Shown in pieces: positions 44,083 to 57,160 of a DNA stretch of 64,000 nt. Under the pieces are notes generated by a model. The model did no database searches and was not told the DNA's origin. It saw nothing but the letters and a program-made list of their open reading frames with translations. How positions within the stretch are numbered: position 1 is the first letter of the stretch; each line of letters opens with the position of its first letter. The translations under genes and the position numbers were made by a program. This DNA comes from Trogon surrucura (Eukaryota > Chordata > Aves > Trogoniformes > Trogonidae), in assembly GCA_020746105.1 (NCBI GenBank), contig CM036618.1, positions 496,001 through 560,000 on the forward strand. Reading direction: 5' to 3'.

Positions 44083-44939
44083 GGAGAGTCATCCGGAGGA
44101 GATTTCCAGAGCCAGCTCTTGAGTGAGGAGGAAGGACCGTGAGCAATTTGCCACAGGGATCGCGACTGTCAGGAGGACGATGCAACTGCTGCGAGGCGCC
44201 GTGTGGACGCGCTCATAAAGGCACCCGCAGGGGCAACGAGGTGAAGGAGGAGAACAGGGATTCTGGTTCCAAATTGAGCCCTGGAGACCTCGCTGACGTG
44301 GCCAGGGGAACGAAGGTTTAGTGTTGTCCCGGGGGGACACTGCTGTGGGATGGTGATCGAAACAATCGCTAAACGCACCTGAGAATTAATTGGTAATTAA
44401 CAATACGGCTTCAGACGAGGAAAGGGCAGAAAACACGGGCTGGATTTCACGTGTTGGTTAAATTCGTGGCTGTCAGGTCAGAGGGGGAAGCGTAAAAGCA
44501 GCAGGAGTGATCAAGGTTTTTTGCAGGACCTTAAAAAACGTGGCTCGAGGTTTGAGTTTGCTGGAAAAAAGGAGAGGAAGCCAGTGAAGACAGAATGTGG
44601 GCGAGGACAGAAAACTCGGGAAAATATTTAAATTCTTCACGGCTTCCATCATTTCCTGGAACGCTCTCCCGATATTTTATGCAGTCCTCAAGGACACTGG
44701 AGACCGGGTTTGGGACGAGCCGCGCTGGTGCCGAACGCTGCCAGCGCAGGTGTTGCTGGAGCCCAACCTGCTGCCAACACAGCCCAGTCCTGCCTCGTGT
44801 CATGGAAATGCCTGGAACAAGCACCGGGAATAAAGAAATACACGTACGTGTTCCCGCGTCGGCCCCACGGTGGGGTCACGCACCACGCTGCTCGCTGGGC
44901 AGGGGGATGACCTGTCTGGAATGTGACAAACTCATCATT
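44083..44939. other. Intron, single-copy
   Basis: No exon or repeat family recognised. Confidence 0.4.
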
Positions 44940-45650
44940 CGTAGAATCATAGAATGTGTTGGGCTGGAAGGGACCTTTAGAAGTCACCCAGTCCAACCCC
45001 TCTGCGGTGAGGAGATCAGGGTGCTCAGAGCCCCATCCAGCCTGGCCTGGGATGTCTCCATGGATGGAGCCTCCAGCACCTCTCCGGGCAGCCTGGGCCA
45101 GGGTCTCATCACTCTCGTAAAGAATTTCTTCCTAATGTCTTACCTAAATCTACCCTGCGCTAGTTTAAAACCATTGCCCCTCGTCCTGTCACCACATGCC
45201 CTTACAAACAGCCTGTCCCCTTCCACCCTGCAGCCCCTTCAGGCACTGGGAGGCCGCTCTGAGGTCTCCCCTTTGGGAGCTTCTCTTCTGCAGCTGAGCA
45301 GCCCCAGCTCTCCCAGCCCGTCCTCACAGGGAGCTGCTCCAGCCCCCTGAGCATCTCGGTGGCCTCCTCGGGACCCGCTGCAACAGCTCCACGTCCTTCT
45401 GGTGCTGAGGGCCCCAGAGCTGGGCACAGAGCTGCAGGGGGGTCTCAGCCCCAGCCCCCCCAGCCCTTCTCTGGGGGGCTGCTCTCCATCCCCTCCTCCC
45501 CAGCCTGGCTCTGGGCTTGGGATTGCCCCGAGCCGGGGCCAGGACCTTGCCCTGGGCCTTGCTGACCCTCCTGAGCTGGGCACGGCCCCACCTCTCCAGC
45601 CTGGCCAGGCCCCTTGGGACGACATCGTGTCCCTCTGGCATTCATGAGAG
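44940..45650 (-). mobile_element. CR1 LINE, group R, 710 bp
   Basis: Tail gtagaatcatagaatgtg, body through cctttgggagcttctcttc and agccccagctctcccag, to ttgggattgccccgagcc and ctggccaggccccttggg, just after the reverse-transcriptase region. Confidence 0.95.
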
Positions 45651-46244
45651 AGTTGAGCACTTGGTCCATGACCAACCACGTTGGCGATGGGCAAGGACTC
45701 TCCAGGAGCTGAAGCGTCATGATGCGTGCTTGGGCTCGCTGCCCCCAGCTGATCTGTGGACAGTCCTCACCTCTTACATTTTGGGGCTTCATGCGAAGCT
45801 TTGTGCAATGAAAACGGCAAGAAGTCAGCACTGGTGGAGCAGCCGCAGCGTCTCTGTGCAGCTTCATGCAACTGAAGCACGGTCACCAGTACCAGGGTCT
45901 GGAGATGACTTCTACCGAGTCCATGAATGGCAACTGAGAAAAACCATACGCTCCTTCAGCGTTCCCAAGAGCTGAGCACTTTTCCACCCATCTTTCTACT
46001 GAAAAACTTTTATGTGCCAAAAATCAAGAGAGATGAAAACTACTTGTCAATGGACTAAGAATAGAAACCGCGCCGGGGGAGGCAGGGCTTTTGGTGAAGC
46101 CTAGTTCCGCTGCGTGGGGCCCACCTCCTGAGGTCACGGGGAAGTCACTAAGTGGGAGGGACAGCATCCTCCAGAAAGTGATTCAGAGGAGGAGGCTGGT
46201 TCAGCCTCCAACTTGCTCCTCAGAGGACCACTGACTGCAGAGAG
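45651..46244. other. Intron, single-copy
   Basis: An open plus frame at 45517-45975 leaves the CR1 and continues to 45975 with no known domain. Confidence 0.4.
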
Positions 46245-46890
46245 AGTCACAGAATCATCAAAGTGTAGAATGCGTTGGGCTGGAAGGGACCTTTAAAGGT
46301 CACCTAGTCCAATCCAGCTTCAACCAGACCAGGTTGCTCAGAGCCCCATCAAGCTTGACCTTGAATGTCTCCACGGATGGAGCCTCCAGCACCTCTCTGG
46401 GCAGCCTGGGCCAGGGTCTCATCACTCTCGTTGTAAAGAATTTCTTCCTAATGTCTTACCTAAATCTACCCCGCTCTGGTTTAAACCACTGCCCCTCGTC
46501 TTATCACTACACATCCTTACAAAAAGCCCCTCCTCAGCTTCCCTGCAGCCCCTTCAGGCACGAGGAGGCCGCTCTGAGGTCTCCCCTTTGGGAGCTTCTC
46601 TTCTGGTGCTGAGCAGCCCCAGCTCTCCCAGTCCGTCCTCACAGGGAGCTGCTCCAGCCCCCTGAGCATCTCGGTGGCCTCCTCGGGACCCGCTCCAACA
46701 GCTCCACGTCCTTCTGGTGCTGAGGGCCCCAGAGCTGGGCACGGAGCTGCAGGGGGGTCTCAGCAGAGCAGAGGGGCAGAATCCCCTCCCTCGCTCTGCT
46801 GGCCACGCTGCTCTGGGTGCAGCCCAGGACATGATGGGCTTTCTGGGCTGTGAGGGCACGGTGCTGGGACGTGTTCAGTCCCTCATCCAA
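46245..46890 (-). mobile_element. CR1 LINE, group R, ~645 bp
   Basis: Same group as 44940-45650. Tail agtcacagaatcatcaaag; 5' part extends through gcagcccaggacatgatggg. The two copies lie about 600 bp apart in the same orientation, with clear differences in the middle, so they look like separate insertions. Confidence 0.95.
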
Positions 46891-48518
46891 AGAGTCATGA
46901 ACAGGCTACCCTGAGACCAAACGACAAATGTTAAATGAGAAGATAACGGGACTAGAAATCGCCAGGTGCTGTGGATTGGTCCTAATCTCCTTCTCCTGCA
47001 AAACCTCAGACGGCCCAACCACCCGGGAACATCCCGCAGAAGATGCTCCCGTGGTCCAGCACAAGGACTCGCTCTGAAGGGATGTAGGCAGGACCACGAG
47101 TTGCTCCATGCCAAGGAGCTCAGCGTGGAGAGGACCCTACAGTGTCCCCTTCCAGACGCTGCCGCTGCTCAGGGCCAAGGGCACGGAGCTCTTCTCCAGC
47201 CGCTTCTTATTCTGTCTTGTCCCTACAGAAAGATTTGTCCCCGTTCTCTCTACTGTCCAGGACGCTCCTCCTGAAAGACAAGTGTCAAATGTGGAGCCTA
47301 CGTGCCACAAAAACCTACAGAAACCTCTACGGCCACACAAAACATTACTTTCAGGAAGGTAGTGGCCAGGACAAAAAAATGACCTGGCCTAAGCCCCGAC
47401 GCACTTGGTCCTGCGCAGCACCACGGAGCTGATGGCATCGGTCTCACTCTTCGAGCAAGACCCTGCTCGAGTCTCTGGTCTTCTTCAAAACAAGGTACAT
47501 CTGCTGAGCGGAGGAGATGTCCCTACACAGCTGATACGCACTAAAAATTAAGAGTATTAGGAAGACGTGGCTTTCACTGACCACAGACTGGCACAACGAA
47601 TGCAGTCTTAACAAGGATACAGGAACGCACGCCTTACTCTCAATAAACTTAAATCCAACCGCTGAACGATAAAAAAAATGTGCAGGGTTTGATTTCTGCA
47701 TCTAAATACTTTCTCTGGATAGCTGCGAAGTGGTTAAAATCGATGAAAAGATAAATGAAGTGCTGGATGAGGAGGATACAACACGAGGAGGAGCCCAGCT
47801 TAAGGAAAGCACATCTCACCGCTAATCCAGCGCTACGACTGTCTGCAGGAGCTGATCAAAGTCCGCTTTTTAAACCCGTTTCAGGAAGACTGTGATTACG
47901 AATAAATATTTATTTTGGGGGCTGAGAAAAAAACTGCTGTGCCACGACGGAATTTGTAGTTCCCTGGATAAAAATATCTCTGCTTTAGGCAGAAAATGGC
48001 AGGCTCACAGTGCCCCCGACTAGTCATTTCCACGCTTCTCGAAGCCACGGCCTTATAAATTTTCATAGGTGAGGAGCAGCTGGTTACTTAGCAACTTTCC
48101 CTACTCTCCCCAGGGCTGCTACCTATAAAACTCCCGAGGATTTGTCACCCCTTTTTAACACACTCATCTCTTGAGAGGCGACAGGGAGTGCAGGCTGGCT
48201 GCGTGCGGGGCTCGTCACGCGAGGATGCTGCGAGCGCTTTGCAAAGGGGTGACCTCATCGAGCGAGCTGCGTCTGAAGTCACTCCTTGGCGTTGCCTTCA
48301 CGGGCCATCCTGCAGGAAGGATGGGAAAGTGTAAGGAGACAACATGGGAAAGAGCTTGTAGAGCTGCCTGAACGCTCTTTCCTGAAAGGACAAAAAAGTA
48401 AACTGGACTCACACCTTTGGTAAAAGGCGAAAAGCTTTCCTAGATCTAAGGGAAAGCCAAGGAAGCCAAATCCACTCTGGATGGACAAGACAAGCATCGG
48501 CTGCTTCGTGAGTTTTAA
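46891..48518. other. Intron, 1.6 kb, single-copy
   Basis: No exon or repeat family recognised. Confidence 0.4.
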
Positions 48519-48925
48519 AGAATCATGAAATGATTTGGGCTGGAAAGGACCTCAGAGATCATCTAGTTTCAACCCCCCTGCCCTGGCAGGGACATCTCCC
48601 ACTGGATCAGGTCGCTCAAGGCTCCATCCAGCCTGGCCTTGGACACCTCCAGGGATGGAGCATCCACCCCCTCTCCGGGTAACCTGTGCCAGGGTCTCAG
48701 CACCCTTAGGGGGAAGAACTTCTTCCTTAGATCTAGTCTAAACCTACGCTCTTCCAGCTTCCACCCCGTTAACCCTCGTCCTGTCACCACAGGCCCTTGT
48801 TAAAAGTCCCTCCCCAGCCTTCCTGCAGCCCCTTCAGGCACAGGGAGGCTGCTCTGAGGTCTCCCCTTTAGGAGCCTTCTCTTCTGCAGCTGAACAAACG
48901 TAACTCTCTCAGCCTGTGAGGCTGA
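48519..48925 (-). mobile_element. CR1 LINE, ~400 bp
   Basis: aagaatcatgaaatgatttg, ggctggaaaggacctcag, gggaagaacttcttcctt and cgtaactctctcagcctg. Confidence 0.93.
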
Positions 48926-50242
48926 GGAATTGCTCCCCCCAAGTTTGCCAGGACCCGAACGCACGGTTCGCACAAGGCAGGAGGCTGCTGCGCGGCCGTC
49001 CAGCTGCTGGAGGCATGTTGGTAAGAGCAAGCTCCTCGTGTCCTGGCGAAGCTCCTTTGATCTTTGGGAGGAGTGGCTCACGAGCTAATTAATAACACAC
49101 GGGCACGGAGCCTGATGCGTCACGAGAGCCTCTGATGTGATGCTGTGGTCTCTGGGTGAGCTGCAAATAGCCACGAAAGGGAGGGGGGCGATCTGAAGAG
49201 CTTAGCCCTGTCACCGCGAGGGAGCGCGGCGCGAGGAAGCGCAGCTTCTCTCCTCCCTCGCCGGGCTCTGTTTTCTGATGGAAAACTCCCGGGTTGATGG
49301 CGGAGTCGATCGCACCAGGCGCGACGTGCGCGGTGAAGTGTCGTAAGGAACAAGGCGAGCGTCACCATCCTGAACCTGAGCAAGAGGCACCTTTTGTTTG
49401 CGTCTTCTCGGGTCGAGTATCAGAAAAAACCACACCGAGCCCTCTCTTTCTTCCGTGAAAGAAAACACCACTGGGAATAAAAGCTGTCGTTAGCTCCCAT
49501 CCACAGCAACGAGCATATGCTGTTTGGTAACAGGTTCACGGCAGAAGCACCACTTGAGAGACGCGGGACGCGAGCGGCGCAGGCTGGCACCCGCGGGCGC
49601 GGGAGGCACGGGCACGGCTCCTGCCTGACGCCGCGGGCAGAGCACCGGCGCCCCTTGAATTTCACGCTCCCTCCTTGTCAGATCGGTCACAAAACCAGCG
49701 AGCTGGCAGCTGAGCAGCGTGCGCCGCCGTGGGTGACACAGCCTGATGATCTCTGCTGTATTTCGAGTTTTTCCCCGCGGGCAGAGCAGCAGCTGCTGAC
49801 GACGCCGCGGGAGCGACTGCTGCCAGGCCGGGCAGCACGCACAGACCCCACGCGTTACGTCTTTCCCCCACTCCCTTTTGTAGAGAGCTCAGCGCTCAGA
49901 GCTTGATCGTCTACATCATCCTTCCACGCCGCTCTCTGTTTGAGAAACATCTCCTGCTGCTGTCTGACCCAGCTGCCTTCATATCTCAGCGTGCCCCATT
50001 CCCACCTCGAGTCTGAAGAGGGAGAAACTCATCCTGCTCTGGTTTCCATAAAAGCTGAGCTCGGCTGTTGTGGTCTGGCAGCTTGCAGGAGAACTCGGGC
50101 CTTTGTAGTCACCAGCCTTTAACGGTGCCCTTCAGCAAACGGGATTCCCTGCAGGACTGACACACACCAGGAGCCAGAACGGGGCTGGGGGAAGATACAC
50201 AAACCCTGGCAGGCAGGCTGAGCTCCCTTCTCCAACCGTTTG
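48926..50242. other. Intron, single-copy, with a CpG-rich spot
   Basis: 49555-49660 is dense in CpG (gacgcgagcggcgcagg). No exon recognised. Confidence 0.4.
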
Positions 50243-50772
50243 AATCACAGAATCATAGAGTCCTAGAATGGCTTGGGTTGGAAGGGAGTTTGGAGATCCT
50301 CTAAGCCAGCCCCTGCCATGGGCAGGGACGCCCTGAACCAGCCCAGGTTGCTCCAGGTTCATCCAACCTGGCCTTGAGCATCTCCAGGGAGGGGGCAGCC
50401 ACAGCCTCTCTGGGCAATCTAGTCCAGAGTCTGGCCACCCTCGCACTGCAGAATTTCTCCCTCACATCCAGCCTAAAACCCTTCTCCTGCAGTTCAAACC
50501 CATTTCCCTTGTCGTGTCTCTGGACACTCTTGCACAAAGTCCCTCCCCAGCTCCCTGCAGGTTCCCTTCAGGCACTGCAGGCAGGGACAAGGTGCCCCCG
50601 GAGTCTCCTCTTCCCCAGCTCAACACCCCCAGCTCCCTCAGCCTGTCCTCGCAGCAGAGCTGCTCCAGCCCCTGGCTCAGCTCTGTGGCCTCCTCTGGAC
50701 TCGTCCCAGCAGCTCCATGTCCCTCTCACGGTGGGGACACCAGCACTGGGCGCAGGGTTCGAGGTGGGGTAT
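50243..50772 (-). mobile_element. CR1 LINE, group S, ~530 bp
   Basis: Tail gaatcacagaatcatagag, body tggccttgagcatctccagg, cctcgcagcagagctgctcc, 5' break after gggttcgaggtgggg. Near-identical in reverse to 54945-55376. Confidence 0.95.
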
Positions 50773-53700
50773 TTGAAGATGGGTGGTTTGAAGGCCAGAA
50801 GAGCAGCGTGGCTGAACATCACCCTCATCATCAAATCTCTCACGAGGTTTCAGTGACAGTGACCAGGGCCACAACCAATAGAGTCTCCAAATCTCACGAA
50901 TTCTTCTAATACTCCTCAGTCACCTGCTGGTTTTTAGGGCAGTACAGAGCTTGTTGCCAAGCCTGATCTCCTCTTATCGTATATAACTCCACCAAGTACC
51001 TGTGCTGTAAACCTACCAGGAGCTTTGCCAATGGCTTCCTTGGTGCGGGGTCAAACATGTTGGAGCTCAGAGCTCCTGCCTGTTTTATCCTGGTGGCCTT
51101 TGCTGAAGGCTACTCCTCTGGTCACAGGAGGTCTCTCCTGATGTCCCAGGTGACATATCGTCGGCAACAATTCTTGACAGTGAAAGTAAGACTTGGGATC
51201 TGACACTGATGGTGACGATAGCTCTGATATCACGATGATGAAGTTCTTGGTATCAGCCAGTACCAGCAGTAGGACCTTTGGGGATCACAGGTTTCCAGTC
51301 TCCTACATGGCGGAAGCGGGAGGTGTAACGAGATAGCTGAAGGCACAGGCCCAAACAGGTCCAAGAGGTAACTGCAGACAAGAATTTGGCAGAATTCTGC
51401 CCCAGGAGGGCAGAACCACGCGGAGACGGGGTGTCTGGGTGCGCAGTGGGGTCCAACCGCGACGCGTGCGAGCGCCGAGAGCGTTCCCGACGGCAGAACC
51501 CAACTGACAAGACGGAGATCTCCTGGAATTGTGTATTTTGTTTCATCTGACGGACTCATTAGTGCTGTCAGAAACACAGGATTAAGCTGCCAATGACGTG
51601 GAGAGCTGAGCCTGCGAGAAGAGGACGTGCGACGTTTCCAAACAAGAACAGACGAGGGGTTCGAGCGCGCCTCGGCTGCCGCGGTGGGTTTGCTGAGCCC
51701 CAGGAGGCTGCAGGAATTCAGGTGTGTCTTAAAGCAAGCACCGTCCCCCTCACCTCCACTCGGTGAGTTTGTATCGACAGAGACAGGCTCAAGAGAAAAG
51801 AAAATTAATTTTCACGTTAGCAGTTTACCCTAAACTACGTTGAAAATACCACGATTTTTTCGATTTCTCTGCTGGTTTAATTCTTTGTGGATTTAGGCAC
51901 ATCTGCTTTGGGCTTGCAGAATTGTCGGGGTATTTACAGTAGTCAGATCAAATCACGAATAAAATACAAGCATTTCTCTCTAAACCCAATTTGGATTACA
52001 CGATGATTTTAGTAGTTGGCGCAACTTCCATTTCACTTCGATAAATCAAACCCTCAAGAGGTTTCAGTCTGAAACCAGCATGAAAGGCCAAACCTGCAGC
52101 TGGAACAGATATTTCAGGCAATCAGGCTCTTAGGTAAGACAATTCTGATCTGGCACTCCGCATAAATTGATTCCAGGTATGGTTTGGGTTCGGTTTATTC
52201 TTTCAGTGTAATATTTACACCCGCGTTTGACTACACGAAGGGTTGTGATTTTTTCCTTTTGATAGCCAGGTTGTAAATGGGTGTTGTTGCGGCGCAGTAG
52301 CCATCATGGTACAAGAGGAAGCTATCGCTGTAATGCCTAACGTAACATCTGAGCAGCAAACACTGAACCTCAGCATTTCCAAGGTCTTGAATCCGTATTA
52401 TTCCCTTAATAGTAAACAGCACTGCGACCCTGTTTTCTAGGTTTATTTTCCTTCTAGCATGCTTCACATCAGCCTCCTCAAAAAAAAAAACGAAGCAGAA
52501 CAGGCAGCTCAAAGGTTTCAGCCTTTCAGGAGCAACACGAGTGGCACCGGGGTCTGTGGCCACCAGGGAGGACACCGGTCACCTTCCAGCTGACCTCCAA
52601 ACGAGCCGCGGCGAGCTCGGCAAAGGTCTGGGGACGCTGTTCAAGGAGAACTGAGCCAACGCCAAGGTGACAATGCCAAAAGGCAAATCCTTTCTACAGG
52701 TGTTTTGTGCTCCCCGAAGCCAGGCCGGCTGGCCCGCGGGTGTCACGTCAGGCTTGGGTGACACCAAGGTGACACCAAGGGACAGTTGCGTCAGCGACGA
52801 CAGTGTCGTTCCCTCTCACAGCTCTTTCATTTTGCTCGACGTCGGGAGTGCAAAAGCGTGTTTGCGGGCCCGGGGAAGTCAAGAGCAAATTGGAGAGAGG
52901 CCAATAACCCAGAAGAAATTACCGACTTCAAAAAGATAAAAGTTTACAACACAGTTAGTAAAAGAGTGATTTATGCTCAGGGGGATCATTTTGTTGTATT
53001 AGACCATACCTAAACCCTTGTGCTGCACATGACATGCTTTAACAAGATGTGTCAGGGCTCCCTTTGAAAAAAGACAACGATTATGGAGAGACGAGGTGGA
53101 AAAAGGGGTAGCTCCTCACAAAGGAAAGGGCCAAACCGGAGCAACAAAGTCTGTGCAACAGATGACGAAACGAGCCCCAAATTGTTGCCATCTGTTTGCA
53201 ACCTTTGCCCAGCGAAATGAATTTCATGTGAGGTCAAGAAATCCCAAACTGCCATTTCCTCGTTACTATTAATAAGGGCCAGGTGCCACATACACCAGCG
53301 CTGGATCCAGATGTTCCTCACGTGGCTTCGATTACCCTTCCCGGCTCGGAGAGCGACGGGAGGGAAAGTATCACAGGCGCAACGCACAGAAACACGTTTG
53401 ATATTAATTTCTCCGCAGTCGAATTACCGGCCATTAGCAGCGCTTTACACCTCCCGCCCCGGCGAAGGGCTGCGGGTCAGCCACGCCGGCGGCGCTCCTG
53501 CAACGTGTCGAGCAGCATCCTCCGGGATGCGAAGGACGCGCGGCTGCGACACGGCCTCCTGCCACATTTGCACGGCCGCGTGTGAGAAGCAATCCTTTCT
53601 GCAAGTGACAGCCAAGATACAGGCACCAGCTCTCATTTGAATTTCATCAACATCTTGTCGGATGGTCTTGAATGTCTAAAAAAGTATCGGTTCCCCCCCG

Positions 53701-54944
53701 CCTCCCCGTCTCTGGAAAGGGAAGCGCTCGATTTGCCGCAGGGAGATGTGCAAATGGACGTGGTGTGGCTGGGTTAAGATGGAGATGCTGCGGAAGAGCT
53801 AACCACGTCCACTATTTACGGCACCAAGCAGTTGTTTTCGGGTGCCGCCCCAGCGCTACGGCGCAGCAGAAGGAACCGGTAATTGCAGAGAACTGAGCAT
53901 TAGGCTGGATCGTACCCCGAAGGAGGAGTGAGCAGGCACGGGCTGCGCTTCCTTGAGCTTATTTACATGCTCGAGCAGGTCCTTGACTACAAAGTGAAGA
54001 AAACATCGCTGTGGAAGAGTCAGCTACGAAACCCAGCGGGGAAGCAATAAATATCTCACCTCCTGGACTCTGCGGAGATAATAATTTAACCAACCCACGC
54101 TTAAAGAAAATACGGTAAAACAAATTATTCCAGAATTCTGCCTTCTAGCTTTCAGTCTTGCCAAACTCATCATCAGCATCACATTTCTCAGGGACTAAAC
54201 AAACATCAAGTAAAATTAGATCTTGCCAAAACAAATGCAAATCCTTGTAGTACATCTCTCCAGTCATCTTAATGATATCTCCACAACGGAAACACAACAG
54301 CTACAGCCTGATGAACATCTATCCCCAAATGTGGCAACAAACGCTCCGGTGGAAACGTCTCTGCGGAACGAAAACCACCACCAACACGCCACAGCGGATT
54401 CTCATGAACAAGTGACGAAGGACAGAAACACCCACGCGGGGGGAGAGTTATCCTCAACAAGAAAACCCACACTATGCACACGAGATCTGGGATGGTGACC
54501 GGTGAAATATTCCTACGGCATGAGCCTAAGTCTGAACTCGTGGTTCTAAATAACCCCCAACTCTGACGAGACCTTGCCCATCAGCCTTTATAACCTGCTG
54601 TTACACAAACTACTCTCTTCTCCTCCTGCTCCAAAGGGGCAGGAACCTCCCCACGTCCCCTCGCTCAGAGCTGCTCGGTACCTAATTTCTGCAAAGGAAC
54701 TTAAGAGATGGACACAGAAAGGATCAATCTCTGGAACTGCATCCAGCCTCTTCCAGTCTGGATCAGTATTTGAAGATCCGATGCCAGGTCAATGAAGGTG
54801 CGGTTACAACAGCTTCTGGCTTCACCTTTTTTTGAGAAATGCTGTTTCTATGTGGGGCGGTGTCGCTGCTCTGATTTGCAGCACAGCCCCTCAAAAAAAC
54901 TGGCACGAACTTAATTGCTGGAGCAGGGAATGCTGGCACAGGAC
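50773..54944. other. Longest repeat-poor stretch of the window, 4.2 kb of intron
   Basis: No CR1, minisatellite or exon is recognised. 51830-52480 and 53980-54250 are AT-rich. A minus 114-codon frame at 52231-52575 has no known domain. A small direct repeat (ggtgacaccaa twice) lies at 52758-52779. Confidence 0.45.
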
Positions 54945-55376
54945 AAGGAAGGTTTCAAGATGGGGCTGGAGCAGCTCTGCTGCGAGGACAGGCTGAGGGA
55001 GCTGGGGGTGTTCAGCTGCAGAAGAGGAGACTCCGGGGGCACCTTGTCCCTGCCTGCAGTGCCTGAAGGGAACCTGCAGGGAGCTGGGGAGGGACTTTGT
55101 GCAAGAGTGTCCAGCGACAGGACAAGGGAGATGGGTTTGAACTGCAGGAGAAGGGGTTTAGGCTGGATGTGAGGGAGAAATTCTGCAGTGCGAGGGTGGC
55201 CAGACTCTGGACTAGATTGCCCAGAGAGGCTGTGGCTGCCCCCTCCCTGGAGATGCTCAAGGCCAGGTTGGATGAACCTGGAGCAACCTGGGCTGGTTAA
55301 GGGCGTGGGCTAGAGATCTCTAAGGCAGGGGTTGGGTTAGAGATCTCTAAGGGCCCTTCCAACCTGGGCCATTCCA
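54945..55376 (+). mobile_element. CR1 LINE, group S, 5' truncated
   Basis: From aaggtttcaagatggggctg through agctgggggtgttcagc to agggcccttccaacctggg. It lacks the tail 8-mers. A gttagagatctctaaggg duplication occurs near its 3' end (55307-55350). It joins a minus CR1 directly. Confidence 0.92.
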
Positions 55377-55600
55377 GGCCGCTCTGAGGTCTCCCCTTTG
55401 GGAGCTTCTCTTCTGGTGCTGAGCAGCCCCAGCTCTCCCAGCCCGTCCTCACAGGGAGCTGCTCCAGCCCCCTGAGCATCTTGGTGGCCTCCTCGGGACC
55501 CGCTCCAACAGCTCCACGTCCTTCTGGTGCTCAGGGCCCCAGAGCTGGGCACAGAGCTGCAGGGGGGTCTCAGCGGAGCGGAGCAGAGGGGCATCGTGTT
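55377..55600 (-). mobile_element. CR1 LINE, group R, lacking its 3' half
   Basis: Begins in mid-element (ggccgctctgaggtctcccc) instead of at the tail, and extends to ggggtctcagcggagcgg. LINE copies normally keep their 3' end, so this copy has been cut or deleted by the plus-strand neighbour. Confidence 0.93.
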
Positions 55601-55857
55601 TCTGCAGCAGTTCCTCCCATTGCCATGTGTGTTTTCTGGGGTACATCACGATGCCTGAGCTGGCTCCCAGCTCCTGGGCTACGACGGTGTTGAAGGAGCT
55701 CCTGGGTTTCCTGGGGAGTGCGGGAGAACCCCAACAGATCTGCTGGCGTTGTCCCAGGGGCAGCAGGATGAGTGCTGGACCTGTGTTAGGGAGGCTAGCA
55801 CCGTGCTAGGACATGAGGCTGCCCCTGCACCATCTCCCCACGCAAGACCTGGGGTCT

Positions 55858-56392
55858 TAGAACCAAAGACTCCTCCAGGTTGGGAAAGCCCCCTGGGATC
55901 AGCGAGTCCAACCCCTGACCCTGCTCTGCAAAGCTCACCCCTAAACCATCTCCCCAAGCCCACATCTCAACGGCCTTTCAACACCTCCAGGGACGGGGAC
56001 TCAGCCCCTCCCTGGGCAGCCTGTGCCAAGCTCTGGCTGCTCTTGCTGGGAAAAAATTTCTCCTAATGTGGATTCTAACCCTGCCCTGTTGCAGTCTGAC
56101 GCCTTTCCCTCTCGTTCTATCACTAATGGAGTCTCCTTCTGCAGAGTCTTCTTCTCTGGAGACTTTCAAACTCTGCCTGGACACGTTCCTGTGAGACCTG
56201 CTCTGGGTGACCCTGCTCTGGCAGGGGGTTGTACTGGGTGATCTTTCGAGGTCCCTTCCAACCCCCAACGTTCTATGATTCCATAATTACCTGTGAGAAG
56301 AGACCAGTACCAACCTCTCTACAACGTCCTTTCAGGTAGAGAGTGACGAGGTCTCCCCTCAGCCTCCTCTTCTTCAAACTCAACAGGTCTTG
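55858..56392 (-). mobile_element. CR1 LINE, group P relative, split by another CR1
   Basis: Left part to about 56127 (actcctccaggttgggaaag to tctcgttctatcactaat), right part 56288-56392 (cctgtgagaagagaccag to cagcctcctcttcttcaaac). The two join to the usual order once 56130-56284 is set aside. The left part has diverged from the other P copies after 56050. Confidence 0.9.
56130..56284 (+). mobile_element. CR1 LINE inserted in the previous one
   Basis: 155-bp copy, gagtctccttctgcagag to a tail cgttctatgattcca. Both flanks carry taat (56124-56127, 56284-56287), a possible 4-bp target-site duplication. Confidence 0.88.
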
Positions 56393-56420
56393 TGGTCTCC
56401 AAGAGTCCACTGCAGAAATA

Positions 56421-56705
56421 ATCATAGAATCACAGAATCACAGAATGTTGGGGTTGGAAGGGAGCTCTGGAGATCCCCCAGTGCCACCCCCTGCCAGAGC
56501 AGGGTCACCCAGGGCAGCCACACAGGAACGTGTCCAGGCGGGTTGGAAAGTCTCCAGAGCAGGAGACTCCACACCCTCTCTGGGCAGCCTGGGCCAGGGC
56601 TCCGGCACCCGCACAGGGAAAAAGCTTTTCCTGATGTTTTTGTGGAACCTCCTGTGCTCCAGCTTGTGCCCATTGCCCCTTGTCCTGTCACTGGACATCC
56701 CTGAG
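56421..56705 (-). mobile_element. CR1 LINE, group T
   Basis: Three tail 8-mers (atagaatcacagaatcacag), then ttggggttggaagggagc, ggcgggttggaaagtctcc and ttgtggaacctcctgtgctc. Same group as the main part of the chimeric units. Confidence 0.95.
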
Positions 56706-57160
56706 AAGAAATAAATAAATAAGGGAGAACCAGTGGTATGCAAAGGTCTGGAGCAGACCCGCAAAAGAGGCGCTACATTACACAGAGCTTCCACACACCT
56801 TCCTACACAGAACCTCCCCCCAAAGCCGGCCCCGGTCCCCACTCCCCAGGACAGACGGTCTCTTGGGACCTCACACCTTCTGCAAGAGCCCTGCAGGTGG
56901 TGTGAGACCCCCAAGTGGTGTGAGAACCAGAGATCCAGCTGTCCCACCCGAGTGCAACCCATCCCCGCACCCTCCCTTTGACCCCGCTGAGCAGCCGAGC
57001 TGCCCTGGCCAGGGGTGCAAGACCAGGGGTGGGTGGCCAGGGGTGCAGAGCCCCTCTGAGCACACGCGGCACACGGCCAAGCCTTGACTTTCCCCACGGC
57101 AAATCTACAGGAACCACTGTGGGCGAGCAAAGTGCCTGCAAACGCTCCGACGTCACTTCA
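56706..57160. other. Intron, single-copy
   Basis: Starts with an aaataaataaataa run. Nothing else recognised. Confidence 0.4.
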
